Notes under the pieces: generated by a model
Seen by the model: the letters and a program-made list of their open reading frames with translations, nothing else
The model's database searches: none
What the model was told of the DNA's origin: nothing
NCBI GenBank assembly: GCA_037447655.1
Contig: JBBHKE010002397.1
Location: 548,071-612,070, forward strand
Length of the DNA: 64,000 nucleotides
Source: Zygnema cylindricum
Taxonomy: Eukaryota > Streptophyta > Zygnematophyceae > Zygnematales > Zygnemataceae
Reading direction: 5' to 3'
Shown here: positions 9,029-20,218 of the stretch, piece after piece
Position numbering within the stretch: the stretch's first letter is position 1
How the letters are laid out: the number at the start of each line of letters is the position of its first letter
Position numbers and translations under genes: made by a program

Positions 9029-10982
9029 ATGGCCACTCAGGTGAGATAAGATAATTCTTTACCTAAAAGCTTTTTCTTTTACTTTTTTTTTTTTTCTTTC
9101 ACTTCTTTATTCTTCCTTCTACTTCTAAAGACATCATACAAGACAAGGTAAGACAAATAAGACAAACGAATAAGACAAACTAATAAGGCATCCGGACAAA
9201 CTTGGAAATTGGTCTAGAGTTTGGGAAAAGAAAAAAACAAAACTCATTGGAATCAAATCAGTATTGAAATTTGATCTTAAGTACAGTTGATGAAATTACT
9301 GGAATGTATACCTCTGATTTATAAGTACAATGGAAACATAATATCTTCTTTTTGGACTTAAGATTCTTGAGATTAATTTTGAAGTTAGCCCTCTCTCTCT
9401 CCCTCTTCCTCCCCCCTTCTGCCTCTCCCTCCCCCTTTCCCTCTCCCTCTCTCCCTCTCCTCCCCCGCCCTCTGCCTCTCCACCCTCTCCCTCCCTCTCC
9501 CTCTCCCTCTCCCCCCTCCTCTCTTCCCTCCCTTTGCCCTCCGCCTCCTTCCCCCTCGCCCTCTCCCTCCCCCTCCTCTCCTCATCCCCTCTCTCCTCCG
9601 TCTCGCTCTCCCCTCACCCTCCCCCTCCCCCTCCCTCACGCTATTCACCATTTTTATTTTGGACAGCAACGTATCATGAAGAGGATTTTTTGAGGAGCCC
9701 TGAGAAAATCTTAAAAACCCGAAAACCTTTAAAACCTAAAAAAAAATGCAAAACCCCAAATAACCCTGATATATTTTTTAAATCCAAAAAAAGGAAGGTT
9801 TTGAAGGACTCGAATTCTCATGTGTTTATTATCTGATGATGCTCTAGAATTTGATCTTTTTAAGGGTGTTTTGTGGTTTTTAGGGTCCAGCATTTTTACA
9901 CACACCATTTTTTTACTATCTTTGATTATTTCCTTTTGAAAATGGTACACCGCCCATCACTATTAGAGTTAGAAAAAAAGAAAAACTAAATAACTTTATT
10001 AATACTAACTTATGATTTGTGTCAAACAAAACACTACGAGGAATTAAACTGATTGACCCTAATTGCTCCTCCGTTCAATTCTGAGATATACTCAATTTGA
10101 ACCCATTTTGAGCTGAATTAAAATTTGACTCTACAATTAAAGGAAGCCTACTTGAATTAGAGCTGGCAAATGTGGTCTGGGTTTGGATTCAAGTAAATAT
10201 ACATTTGTATGTATATACTATGTATATTAAAATAGTACTTTGTTTGGGATATTTTTGTCTATTTTCTCGCCTCAGGCCCGGGGTGAAGAGACTCAAGTGA
10301 CTTGGGAAGACCAGCAGCGAATAAACACTTTTGGTCGTCTTAACAACCGGCGTCACGAAATTGAGGAGGAAATCATGTCTATAAAGGTATTCTTTGCTGT
10401 CCTTTTATTTTGAAGAATTGCATTTTTTGCCCAAGACTGCATTATATATTTTCTGAAAGGAAGAAACGGTAAAAAAAGAAAAAGAATGAATAGGGGTGGA
10501 GAAGGGATGCAGACAACTTTTTATTATTATTATTAAAGAATGAAATAAATTGCTTTTTCTAGTTCACCCATTTTCATTCATTGTGTCTTTTTTAAATCCG
10601 CCTCGGAAGTTCACATGTTCGCTGTTTGTATGTTACCTTTCACGACTTTGTCAAAGAATTCCTTGGTCCTTACATTTTTATCAACAAATTAATATTATTC
10701 TGTTTTGTTCTATCGGTGCAGAAAGTGGCTGAAGATTTGGAAGACGCGGAGAATGAGTTAATTCTCACAGATGAAGAGGAGATTCGATATTTGACAGGAG
10801 AAGTATTTATTCACACTCCCAAAGACGATGTAGAAGAACTGCTTACAAAACTTGCGGAGAAGAATAAAGAAGAGCTTCAGGTTTTGGAAGAGGAGAAAGG
10901 GAAAATAGAGGAGAAGCTTTCTGAGTTGAAGAGAATACTGTATGGGAAATTTAAAGATCAAATAAATCTTGAAGAAGAATAG
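9029..10982 (+). CDS. PFD4: prefoldin subunit 4 (beta-type prefoldin), 127 aa
   Basis: Three exons: 9029-9040 (MATQ), 10276-10386 and 10722-10982, all phase 0 with GT-AG junctions. Together they encode [20 protein letters not shown] followed by [21 protein letters not shown], a beta-hairpin segment ([15 protein letters not shown]), and a second coiled coil ending [14 protein letters not shown]. This is the normal plan for prefoldin subunit 4: helix, beta hairpin, helix. Plant homologues are about 129 aa, so the protein is complete. It would act in the cytosolic hexameric prefoldin that hands unfolded actin and tubulin to the chaperonin CCT. The four-residue first exon is unusually short. Intron 1 (1,235 bp) contains a pyrimidine repeat. 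The gene is divergent from FHIT and has telo-boxes upstream. Confidence 0.93.
9385..9645. repeat. CCCTCT-type pyrimidine low-complexity tract in PFD4 intron 1
   Basis: About 260 bp made almost only of C and T, with repeated CCCTCTCCCTCTCC units. The open frames seen in both directions (Pro/Ser-rich, Arg/Glu/Gly-rich) are composition artefacts. Confidence 0.9.
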
Positions 10983-13049
10983 GTCGATGTCTCTTCGATG
11001 CTCTTTAGTTTTAACTTTTGTACAATGTAGAAGTCTTATGTTTCGAGAGCCGTTTAAATGTCATTCACACAAATCATTGTTCTTGTTTCACGCTCGCAAT
11101 GTTTCCCCTGAATTTTGTAATTAGTGTAGATCATACCATTTGCGGCAAGATATCCTCTTATTTTTCACATGAGTTGGTGTGAGTCTTATTGATTTAGAAT
11201 AAAGTGGGGCATTGACAATTAGTGTTGATTTCTTTTTTAGGCGGGATTGTGTGGTCCAGATTGGTTAACTACTATATGAACTAAACTCAACCTTTAGGTG
11301 AGTTGTAAAAGTTTCCGCTGTGATGGCGGAGAACAAATTATCAAATGAAACTAAACTTGTTTTGACCATGAGAAATAATTCCCAAACAAGGGAAGGAACA
11401 AGGGAACAAGGGATTCCCATGGGTCTGTCCCATGGTATTTGGACTTAATATATAGGCTTAATTTGCAAAAACAATTGCAATGAGATATAATGTGGAAAAA
11501 TACGGTACACCTGGTTTTCTATTAATAGAACGTGTACGTGTACTTGTATTTTTACATATGTTTTTTCGATGTGTTGTTGAAACGTATTTATGAGTATGCT
11601 TATAGATCAATCTTCACATAGAGTAACAAATTCAAAGTAATAAAAAAAGAGGAAACGTCAACTGACATGCTTACTTCCGACCCACGTTTCAAGGATTGCC
11701 TTAGGTCTAAGGGTAAGAAGGTCCCTAACACACTAGAAGAAGAGGGGTTTAGTCCAAGGAGCCTTAAATCTTGAAAGACCTTCATCTATTGTGATAGACT
11801 CCATCTCGAATCCGTGGCTTTTGGATCCACGTCCAGCTGGTCTGACACATACTCGGGTCACTAGAGGTTTCTCCCCTTGAAGAGGAGAGTGCTCTTGAAG
11901 GCGCGTCCGAATTGGGGACCAAACCATGCGGGAGGGACAACGACAACACAAGGTTTTAGCGGACATGAAAACGGGGCCCACAAAAAATATTTCAAAATTT
12001 TGAGCGTCACCAACGAGTCCAAGTAGGGAAAGGAGTCACACAGGGGGGGTCGAGAAACCATTGTCTCGAGGAAGCAAGGAATCATGGAACGTATGGAATA
12101 TAATGCCATGGGAGGGGACTCACAGGGCTCGAGAGGTCGGGCCTTCATTCGAGGCATAGGGGTATAGGGCACATGCCATCGTGGGCTCGAGAAATCAACG
12201 ATTTTGGTTGCTAATGGGACCACGTTCTTCAACTCGATCGTGTCCATTCTTTCCATTCGTATGGAGGATGATTGGTTCAGGAACTCGACACTATTCAAGA
12301 CATTATTGTAAATGGGGGGGGGGGGTGACTCTTGAAAGTGAGTGTTAGAGATTGTGTAGCTGAGAGTGATTGGCTTGGAGAAAATGGCCTGAAGTGAGTG
12401 TCTCGGAGTGAGTGGATTGGCTTGAGTGGCTCAAAGAGAGTGGTTAGAAGTGAGTGGGGGTGTATTCATGTATTATTCCTCCACGATATTTTGAAACTTG
12501 TATGTGTGATGGTGCCCGTCGTAGCTTCGGTGACTGTGTATTGTCCACGCTCTGGTCATGTGGTACGACATGTCATGTGGTACGACATGTTTCAGTGGTC
12601 GCGTTTACTCTGTTTGAAAGAAAGAGCGTGATCATGCACTCCGCATTGTTATAGACAATTTAATTTCGATGCGGCTGAGATATTTGGTTTTTTAGGAGTT
12701 GCTTTGGATGAGTTCCGCCATACTTGTGGTGGGCGCCCTTTTAAGAGGAGTTGGTCTAAGGGCCCTCCCTTTCGTCTTTTTATCGTCAACGCTTATCCAT
12801 GGCTTTATACTAAAGTATCGCCTTTTATCCTCCTTTAATTTACTATTGTTGTTATGGATAGTTGGCACGTTTCGAGACTCCCTCACCAAAGGACTTACCA
12901 AGAATTTTATCATTTTTTCTAAACGTTTGAGAAGCCTAGACTGTTTCTCCAATCGAAGTGGTCGGTGCATAGACGGCCGGAAAACATGTAAATAAGGTGA
13001 CGAATCGTAGTGTCACGTTGGAGTTGGTTTTCTAAGTAATAACTATTTA
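10983..13049. other. intergenic stretch, no gene recognised
   Basis: After the PFD4 3' end (AATAAA near 11,199) the DNA turns less AT-rich at 11,680-12,300, with several CTCGAG sites and minus-strand open stretches of 80-145 codons that match nothing I know. A G11 run lies at 12,315-12,325, followed by degenerate GAGTGG units to about 12,460. This may be an old retroelement, but no diagnostic domain is visible. Confidence 0.4.
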
Positions 13050-14516
13050 GGGTATGTCCCCATGTCCTTGTAATTTATCGAACTTGCTTTGTATTCTAGC
13101 GAAGATTTTCCGTACACAGTTTTCAAATGTCCCAATGCGGTATGTCCCCATGTACCTGTAACTTAGCGAGCTTACTTTGTATTTTAGCGCGGATCCGTCG
13201 GACCCGGTTTTTAAGTGTTCCTATGTGTAAGAATGAAATCATAACTTACATTTGTGACGATTGTAAACATCGACAATACCAGTGACGGTTGTCAACGTCT
13301 ACAATTTGTGTTGTCGCACGTTGTTTTTTGAAATTGCTTGTGACATCTCATGTCTTACCGTGACATTGTAGACGTACCACTTTCCAGCCTCAGCCGTTTC
13401 ACGGCTGAAGAAGATGCGCTTTGCCTTTACGTCTCCTGACCAGTCGACGTGAAATGGCATCAAAATTTCGAGACCCCTACCCGTAAAAAATCCGTACAAG
13501 ACGAAAACGGACAACAAAACAAAATTGTGTACTTTTTTTCATCGTAGAGACGCAAAAGAACAAAACATAACGAATTGTGTACTTTTCCTCATCGCTTGAA
13601 ATCGTTTGATTTTTTTTTTCGAAACGTGCGTATGTGTTTTTATTTGGTTTAGCGAAAATACTTTGGTTTAAACACATCGCTGAAGTGTTTTGAATAAAAT
13701 TTTGAAGATGACGCTTATTGACGTGGCTCTGGGTCGAAAATCACAAAACGACTAAATGTAGTACATTCTAAGTTTAGCAATGAAGCAATATGTACTTCTA
13801 TTTTTTTCGATTTCTTTGTACGGTTCTAACTTAGGCGGTATAGCTCTAAGTTTTACACCCAAAAAAACCTTTACTTTGGCACATGGGGACATACCTAAGA
13901 ACGACATCGTAACTTACGTCTGTGACGATTGTATACGTCGACAATACTTGTGACGGTTGTCAACGTCTACAATCTCATTGTCGCGTGTTATTTTTTGTAA
14001 CTGCTTGTGACGTCGCATGTCTTTCCGTGACACTGTACACTTACCGCCATCTAGCTTGTGTTGTTTAATGATTGAAGGAGATGTGCTTTGCCTTTGCATC
14101 TCCTGTCCGGTCGACGTGAAATGGCATCAGGAACTTGAGACGCCTGCATAAATAAACCCGTACCGAACACAAACAGACAAAACAAAACAGATTGTGTAAT
14201 TTTCCTTGCCGTTTGAAATCGTCTGCAAATTTTGAAACTTGTTTACAAGATTGAGGTTGTTTTGCCATTTGTGGAGCGACGATACTTTAATTTAAAACAC
14301 ATCGCCAATGTGTTTTAAGATAAAGTTTGAAGATGACGTGGTCGTCGGTCGAAACATAAGACAACCACATGTAGTACATTCTAAGTTCGACGATGACGCG
14401 AATTGTACTTATACTATTTCAAATGTTTTGTACGGTTGTGACTTAAGCGGTACGGCGCTAAGTTTTCGAGGAAATCGATGGAGGAAAACAATTAATTTGG
14501 CACATGGGGACATACC
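13050..14516. mobile_element. TIR element GGTATGTCCCCATGT with internal tandem dimer
   Basis: The left end GGTATGTCCCCATGT and the right end ACATGGGGACATACC are inverted. The interior holds two related units, about 13,233-13,897 and 13,898-14,518, each starting with an AACTTAC…GTGACGATTGTA phrase and ending CACATGGGGACATACC. The left end itself is repeated 89 bp further in (13,051 and 13,140). No transposase frame is visible. No clear target duplication was found. Confidence 0.6.
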
Positions 14517-14972
14517 ATTGGTTGAGTATTACAACGTGATTGGTTAGTTAGTGTAAATAAATTAGTAGAGGTAAAAAATATAAAGTTTTTAGCTCTATTT
14601 TGTGTTGAAGGACCTAACGCCAACAAAAATTAACGCTAATTTGTACATCCAACACTAATTTGGATTTACATTCTCATATTGTAGCCAATATGTGTTCACA
14701 CAGTCCACGTTTGAACATGTGAGAAGAGTGCCTGTAGTTCCATGTCTTTATTGCTAAGAACCAACTCATATGGTATACCTTCTGCCATCAAAGCCACCCT
14801 GTTCGACGACAAAAACTGAAGAGTAGGACAACTGTCATGCCCCCGCTGGCACAGCGATAATACATGAACGTACAAATGGTACGTTCATGTACATTTGTTC
14901 AAATTTTCATTCTGCAACGGTTTTCGTACAACGACAATTACAAGGACGTACAGATTGTACATTAGCTTGAGG

Positions 14973-15193
14973 TTACACCATGAATCGCTATTAGCGTCAA
15001 TGTTTTTTTCGCCACTTAAGACATCTTTTCTCTGTACACACTTGTTGGTTTTTTAATTTGAGATCGCCAATCGGAAGCTGAGAATGTTAACTTTAAATGG
15101 CAACTTTCAGATCCATAATCTGACAAGTGTGTACGGGGAAAAGATATTTTAAGAGACGAAAAAAACATTGACGCTTATAGGATTCACGTTGTA
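14973..15193. mobile_element. MITE family C (TTACACCRTGAATCGCTATTA), copy 1
   Basis: About 220 bp, nearly palindromic. The left arm TTACACCATGAATCGCTATT plus AGCGTCAATG is matched by an inverted right arm ending in ATTCACGTTGTA. Other copies lie at 26,704-27,879 (interrupted), 50,952-51,172, 53,504-53,716 and, truncated, 30,499-30,549. All share a CGACAATT/AATCGGAC-like stem and have no coding capacity. Confidence 0.8.
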
Positions 15194-15239
15194 CTAGATA
15201 TTTTATCTGCTTCCGCCCGTACAGATACAATGTTGAGAT

Positions 15240-15410
15240 TTTGTACTTTCCTTCTCCCTCACCCTCTCCCTCTCCCTCTCCTTCTCCCTCCCTCTCCTTC
15301 TCCTTGACCCTCGTTCTCACCCTCTCCCTGTGCCTCTCATCAGTAAATTTAGTTTTATTAGCAAAATTAGTAAAGTTAGTAAAATTAGGAAAATTAGTAG
15401 CCACCTGGGC
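15240..15410. repeat. CCCTCT tract followed by AATTAGTAAA mini-repeat
   Basis: A CT-rich run (15,250-15,335) is followed by five to six units of about 10 bp of the form AAAATTAGTA (15,345-15,402). Confidence 0.8.
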
Positions 15411-15872
15411 GGGGAAAGTGATAGGGGCCTCGGGTGTAGGCTGATATCCCAATTTCCCCCCCTCTTAATCAACCGTGACTAAAACATAACAAAAAAATAC
15501 TTACCTTCTCTAGTCGCTGTTCCCACAGAACCATGTGTTGGAGGGTAGAGGGTGTGGCTCCCAAGAGGAGGGGAAACAGAATGAATGCCAACATTGACCA
15601 CACCGATTGCAGACCAAGATGTCGTGGAGCTGGGAGGACCGGTGGCAAACTGATGAACAAGAAGGAGAATCGGCAAACTAAGTTAAGTGGAAAGTGGGTT
15701 CGTCCTCTAATCCTCGAAGATGGCAAGGGGCCACATTGATCTGATTCTCTTTCATTCTTCCACCATCCTTTCCCTCCAATGTAAGAACCCCTTTGTTAGA
15801 AACTTCGACCACTTTCAAAATTACTCGACCCTTAGGCCTTTGTGTTAGATGTAGAAGCTGTTGTTAAATTTT
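15411..15872. other. non-coding stretch within the composite element
   Basis: Moderately GC-richer DNA with short open frames on both strands (for example 15,533-15,739, +) that match no family I recognise. Confidence 0.35.
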
Positions 15873-15873
15873 T

Positions 15874-16707
15874 TAGTGTTGGGTATCGGGTAAATTCATA
15901 TCGCGATAATTTCGATATTTGATATATCGAATATCGATCGAGCAGACTCCTCGATATATCGTACCGAGACCAACATAAATCATCGCGATATATAATATTT
16001 TTTAAATTTAATATTTAATATTTTAATATAATATGTTATTTTAGCGAAAAAAAGAAATTGTCTGATTCACCACGTACGATGTGATTTTCGTTTTGTGACT
16101 TAAAGGTAGACGCAACAAAATTTAACCGACAAAATAGTACAAATTTTGTTATTCATATAATTACTTATTTGGGGTATGGTTACATGAGGAGGTATGTGTA
16201 ATAGTACAGACAACAAAATTTATGTATTACAGAGGCCTCGGTTAACATTACGAATCTTTTGTAAACAAGTTTTTACATACATGTTTTGATTTGAGTGGTT
16301 CCTTGTAAGTTGACGATCAAATCTCTAAAGTCGTCAAAGATTTGAAAACCGACCATTTTCGTATGGAAATCCGTACTCGCGTATTATGTACGTGTACTTT
16401 GCAAGTGTATCGCGTCAATGTCCCTCAGAGATCTCCTTCTCTCTGCTGACTTTCAGGAAAAAACCGTATTTCTTTTCGGCAAAGATTTTACAGTCACCTT
16501 GTCCGAAGGCACGTGACTTTGGAGACCTGTGAAATTTTTCATTTTTTAAATGCCTCGATATATTGGCGATACGATATATCGACGATATATTGGAGATATA
16601 TCGCGATATTTTGATTTTCGATATATCAAAGCGATATATTGATTATCGGGTACCTGAAACTCGATATATATCGAATATCGGCAAAAGGTCCTCGATACCC
16701 AACACTA
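15874..16707. mobile_element. hAT-type element TAGTGTTGGGTATCG, copy 2
   Basis: The TIRs are TAGTGTTGGGTATCGGG (left) and TAGTGTTGGGTATCGAG (right, reverse complemented). The flanks are TAAATTTT-type octamers on both sides (15,865-15,873 and 16,708-16,715, offset by one T). The outer 100 bp at each end are full of GATATATCG palindromes, as in the copy at 4,175-4,616. The middle (16,172-16,545) is a foreign segment that is an inverted copy of 17,818-18,187. Confidence 0.75.
16172..16545 (+). repeat. left arm of a large inverted repeat
   Basis: Starts with GGGTATGGTTACATGAGGAGG-type sequence and aligns, inverted, with 17,818-18,187 over about 370 bp at roughly 80-85% by eye. Shared landmarks include the GAGGCCTCGGTTA-like, CCGTACTCGC-like and CACGTGACTTTGG phrases. 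Confidence 0.8.
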
Positions 16708-17519
16708 TAAATTTTGTTGGCGTTAGGCCCTTGAACCCCAAATAGAGTTAGTAACACTAATAATTAATATACGTTAATTATTTATTAACTCTAATAGCGA
16801 TTCACGGTATACTTTCAACCCTTTTATGAAATTTCCGTACATTATATCCGTACGTTTGTTATGTACGAAATGCATACGCATTTTACGAAAGATTCAAAAT
16901 CCAAAAAATATAACGAAAATTTCGTAAAAATGTCAAAATCCGTATGAGGGTGGACTTCCATTAGCGAAAAAGTGGGGTTTTTTACTGACGGCCGTACCGT
17001 TTCGTATATGTTTGTACAGATTTTTTTTTTTTCAATGAAAACAACATTAAAGAAAATTGTCCCAGGTTGTAGGCGTTAATTAGGACCGTCAGATTCAATT
17101 ATACTTTTTATCCGTGAAGCCACGTCACCAACCCCACAGTTTGTTGAGACCGTGCACTGGGAGGACAGTTCTCGAATACAGAACGTGTAAAAATAGGCCG
17201 CGTGGAAAAGGTCAAAAAAATCCCGGATGAGCGCGCGCGTATGTGCGTACACGTCGCAAGGGCCATGTGCCTTCCGCCAGGGTGGCTGCGAATCTGCCGA
17301 AATTATCCCGTCACGCTCCCACCATCAAAGTTTGCCGCCGCCTTTTTGTCGTTGCGTTTTGAAATTTTGGGTAGTACATTTAATGCCCTCTGTATGTGTC
17401 ATTAATTTCATCTGACGGTACAGATTTTTCTTCCGCGGGTACAGATATTACCTCCACTCGTACAGATATTGCGTTCAGACTTTGCATCCTAAGATTCTTT
17501 CAAGATTTTAAGCATGTAA

Positions 17520-18187
17520 GGGTATGGTTACATTAGACGAAAAGTGAGGTTTAATACAGAATTTTGTACTTGCTCGTACCATGCCGTACTATATTTTCGT
17601 GAGTTTCTTGAAAAAAACATTACAGAAAATAAGATTGCGATTCTCCAAGTATCTGGGAGATGACATCGACCGTCCGATTACATTTTGGTCTTCATCTGAG
17701 AAGCAATCACTCCATCCGCCTCTGTATTGGTGAACCCACCTCGCGGAGGTGGGTTCACCAATACAGAACCAGTCAATTCGCTACACCTGGACGATAGACA
17801 CGTGCGTCGATGAAAATGGAATTTTTCACACGTCCCCAAAGTCACGTGCCTTCGGACAAGGTGACCGAAAAATCTTTGCCGAAAAGAAATACGGTTTTTT
17901 CCCTGAAAGTCACCAGAGTGAAGGAGATCTCTGAGGTACATTGACGCGGTACACTTGCGAAGTACACGTACGTAATTCGCCAGTACGGATTTCCATACGA
18001 AAATGGTCGGTTTCCACATCTTTGACGATTTTAGAGATTTGATCTTTAACTTACGTGGAACCACTCAAATCACAACACGTATGTAAAAACTTATTTACAG
18101 ACGATACGCTATGTAACCGAGGCCTCTGTAATACAAAATTTTTGCTGTCCGTACTATTACATTGACCTCCTGATGTAACCATTCCCT
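17520..18187. mobile_element. TIR element GGGTATGGTTACAT, possible PIF/Harbinger-type MITE
   Basis: The left end GGGTATGGTTACAT and the right end ATGTAACCATTCCC are inverted with one mismatch, and both are flanked by TAA. A 3-bp TWA duplication is typical of PIF/Harbinger elements. Its right half is the second arm of the inverted repeat with 16,172-16,545, and it contains the perfect hairpin at 17,721-17,767. Confidence 0.6.
17721..17767. repeat. perfect 22-bp hairpin with 3-nt loop
   Basis: The arm at 17,721-17,742 is exactly complementary to 17,746-17,767, with GCG as the loop. The stem contains GGTGAACCCACCTC and sits inside the TIR element. Confidence 0.95.
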
Positions 18188-18312
18188 AATATTAACCTAC
18201 GTGTTACCAACCAGAATGAGCCACGCAAATAAAAAGTGGTTCACCTAATGGAAGGCACGCCCCTCAGTAAAATATTCCGTACAATTACTGAGACGCCTAA
18301 TGGAAGTCCACC

Positions 18313-18954
18313 ATGAATGAGACATCTATGAAATTTAGGGGCGCCGCAAGTGTTATTGAACATTCACGGAGTACAGCTGTTTGTAATATGTACGATCGTA
18401 CTTAGGCTCTACGGTCTGTACGTCCGGGATGCTCAATCTGACAGCCGTTAGTCAGTCTCTCAAAATCAATCTCCAGTCAAAGCTCCTTTCAAAATCTTGG
18501 AAACTGTAAGTCAAAGGACTTACACTTGCCGTCTCTTTGGTATAGGAGTACATCTCCTGGTTCAGAGACTTAACCGTTCTCCAGAGCGAAAGCTTTTTAA
18601 TTGAGGATTGTTAGTTTTTACCTAACAAGCTCTTATCTTGTTTTTATTTTTTTATTATCGGTTTCTTTTTTACCATTCTTATTGTTATTGTTATTATTAT
18701 TAATAATAAAATCATTGTTATTTTGTTATTGTGTTGCTGAATACATCGAGACTTTTTCAGCTTTTGTCAATATAATTTTCGTTTTTGTTGGTTCCCGTAA
18801 TGTTTTCGTTCGTAAGTGGATTTTTTAACCGCGATCCACTTAGCCGAGAATGGGAAGCTGGCAGGAGAGAGGGATTCAAACCATTTATAAAGCAGGCAGA
18901 TTGTTATGTATGTGGTTTAATGTCATATCCCATACCGCATACATGTCACTCACA
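18313..18954. other. intergenic stretch, nothing recognised
   Basis: Mixed composition DNA with a TTATTG/TTATTA microsatellite-like run at 18,675-18,735. No coding or RNA feature can be supported. Confidence 0.4.
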
Positions 18955-19130
18955 TGACGCTTATGATGATGATACACATGATGTTGTTCATGTTGTTATT
19001 CATGCTGTTACACATGTTGTTACGCATTTTGTTACTCGTGCTGTTACAGATGATGTACTCATGATGTTACTCATGATGCTACACAGATGTTACACTTCAT
19101 GTTACAGATGATGTCACACGTGATCGTACA
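18955..19130. repeat. degenerate ACACATGATGTT tandem repeat
   Basis: About twelve to fourteen imperfect 12-bp units of CATGATGTTACA type. It has a constant period but many substitutions. Confidence 0.75.
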
Positions 19131-20218
19131 CATGATGTTTGATTACGTTTTCCACTTTTGCTTAAACTTTGCAACCTCTCACTTTTGGAGGTTTACTTTC
19201 TGCCGTAGTGTTTTAATCACGCGGATCAAACTGTCAAAGGAATGGGAGGAAAAGAAGAAGAAAAATTCACAAAAAGGCGAGGTTCTAAGAAGTAGGACTA
19301 TTAGAAAGAAGAAAATCTTAAGAAAACTCACAAAATGATTCAGATATCCAAAGAATCCAAAATTAAAATTACAAAGATTTTGCTAGAAAAGTTGAACAAG
19401 AAGGACAAAAAATGTGAATAACGAGAAAGACATTTAGAAAGAAGAAGAAGATTAGAAGTAGAGAATGTGTTCATTGACAGAATCCAAGGCGAATGAGGGC
19501 AATTGCAGAAGAGATTTGAAGAAGAAATTTGAGAGGCAGGATAAGTCACGAAGGCATCAATAGATTTTGCTCACAAATTTCAGATCTCACACCAAATTGT
19601 CTGCTCTTATCTATTTTGTGCTTTTTGTAGCAATCAGTGATGTCTATTCTTTATGCATTTTGTTTGTTGATGTCCTTATGACAATTCCAAATAAACTACA
19701 TGGATTTAAAGTTCCAAGTACCATATCGCCACGTAACAAGTATTGTATTGTATTTCGATGAAACAGAAATATAGGTTGTATTGTATTTTAATAAAGAAGA
19801 ATCATAATGCCTTATTGTATTTTAATGAAACCGCTTCTGTTCATCGGGTGCGAAACCCATAATGTTAGTAGGTGTTTACCAATGTTTGTTACTTAAGTTT
19901 ATTGCTTTTGAAATTTGACAATTATGTTAATGTCGTTTGTCTTATGGTTACCAAGGAAATTGGGATTCCCAAGTTCCTTGCTCATGAAGAAATGGTGTCT
20001 TTTTTTCAGTTCTTCATACAATTGAACTGGAAAGGACGTCATTATGTCATCTTATCATTATATCTGCAAGCCTGCAGAAGTTCTTGTTCATATGGATTGC
20101 AATTTTATGATTCTTCTAAATTGATTTTTTTTGACGTGTACCGCATATTTGTATCTTCCTTGTATTATTGCTTGCATTTAGGTTCTGAGCAAGTGCTCTG
20201 TTGCTGCCTTGTTTGCAG
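19131..20218. other. upstream region of the alpha/beta hydrolase gene, first exon not located
   Basis: The hydrolase needs at least one earlier exon with a start codon, and it must lie here or further left. Short ATG-led frames exist (for example at 19,945 and 18,800) but none gives a convincing N-terminus joined in phase to 20,219. Purine-rich DNA occupies 19,240-19,550. Confidence 0.35.

Larger units (their letters stand above)
14530..16812. mobile_element. large composite TIR element with nested insertions
   Basis: The sequence around 14,590-14,636 (CTATTTTGTGTTGAAGG, then CCTAACGCCAACAAAA) recurs inverted at 16,710-16,750. Weaker inverted similarity continues outward to a CGTGATTGG / CCGTGAATCGC-like end. 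The arms are therefore at least 45 bp and perhaps 100 bp. Inside are a family-C MITE (14,973-15,193), a CT-rich tract and the hAT-like element at 15,874-16,707. No coding sequence was identified. Confidence 0.5.
16949..18312. mobile_element. TIR element GGTGGACTTCCATTAG
   Basis: GGTGGACTTCCATTAG at the left end is exactly inverted as CTAATGGAAGTCCACC at 18,297-18,312. The 1.36-kb body contains another complete TIR element (17,520-18,187). The ends resemble those of that inner element and a left end near 49,209, so they may belong to one superfamily. No transposase frame was seen. Confidence 0.65.

Noticed and set aside
9352-9693. Pro/Ser-rich and Arg/Glu/Gly-rich open frames on both strands
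   Set aside because: They are translations of a CT low-complexity tract inside PFD4 intron 1.
11861-12298. 145-codon minus-strand frame in a GC-richer patch
   Set aside because: No recognisable domain, no splice context, and no related copy in the window.
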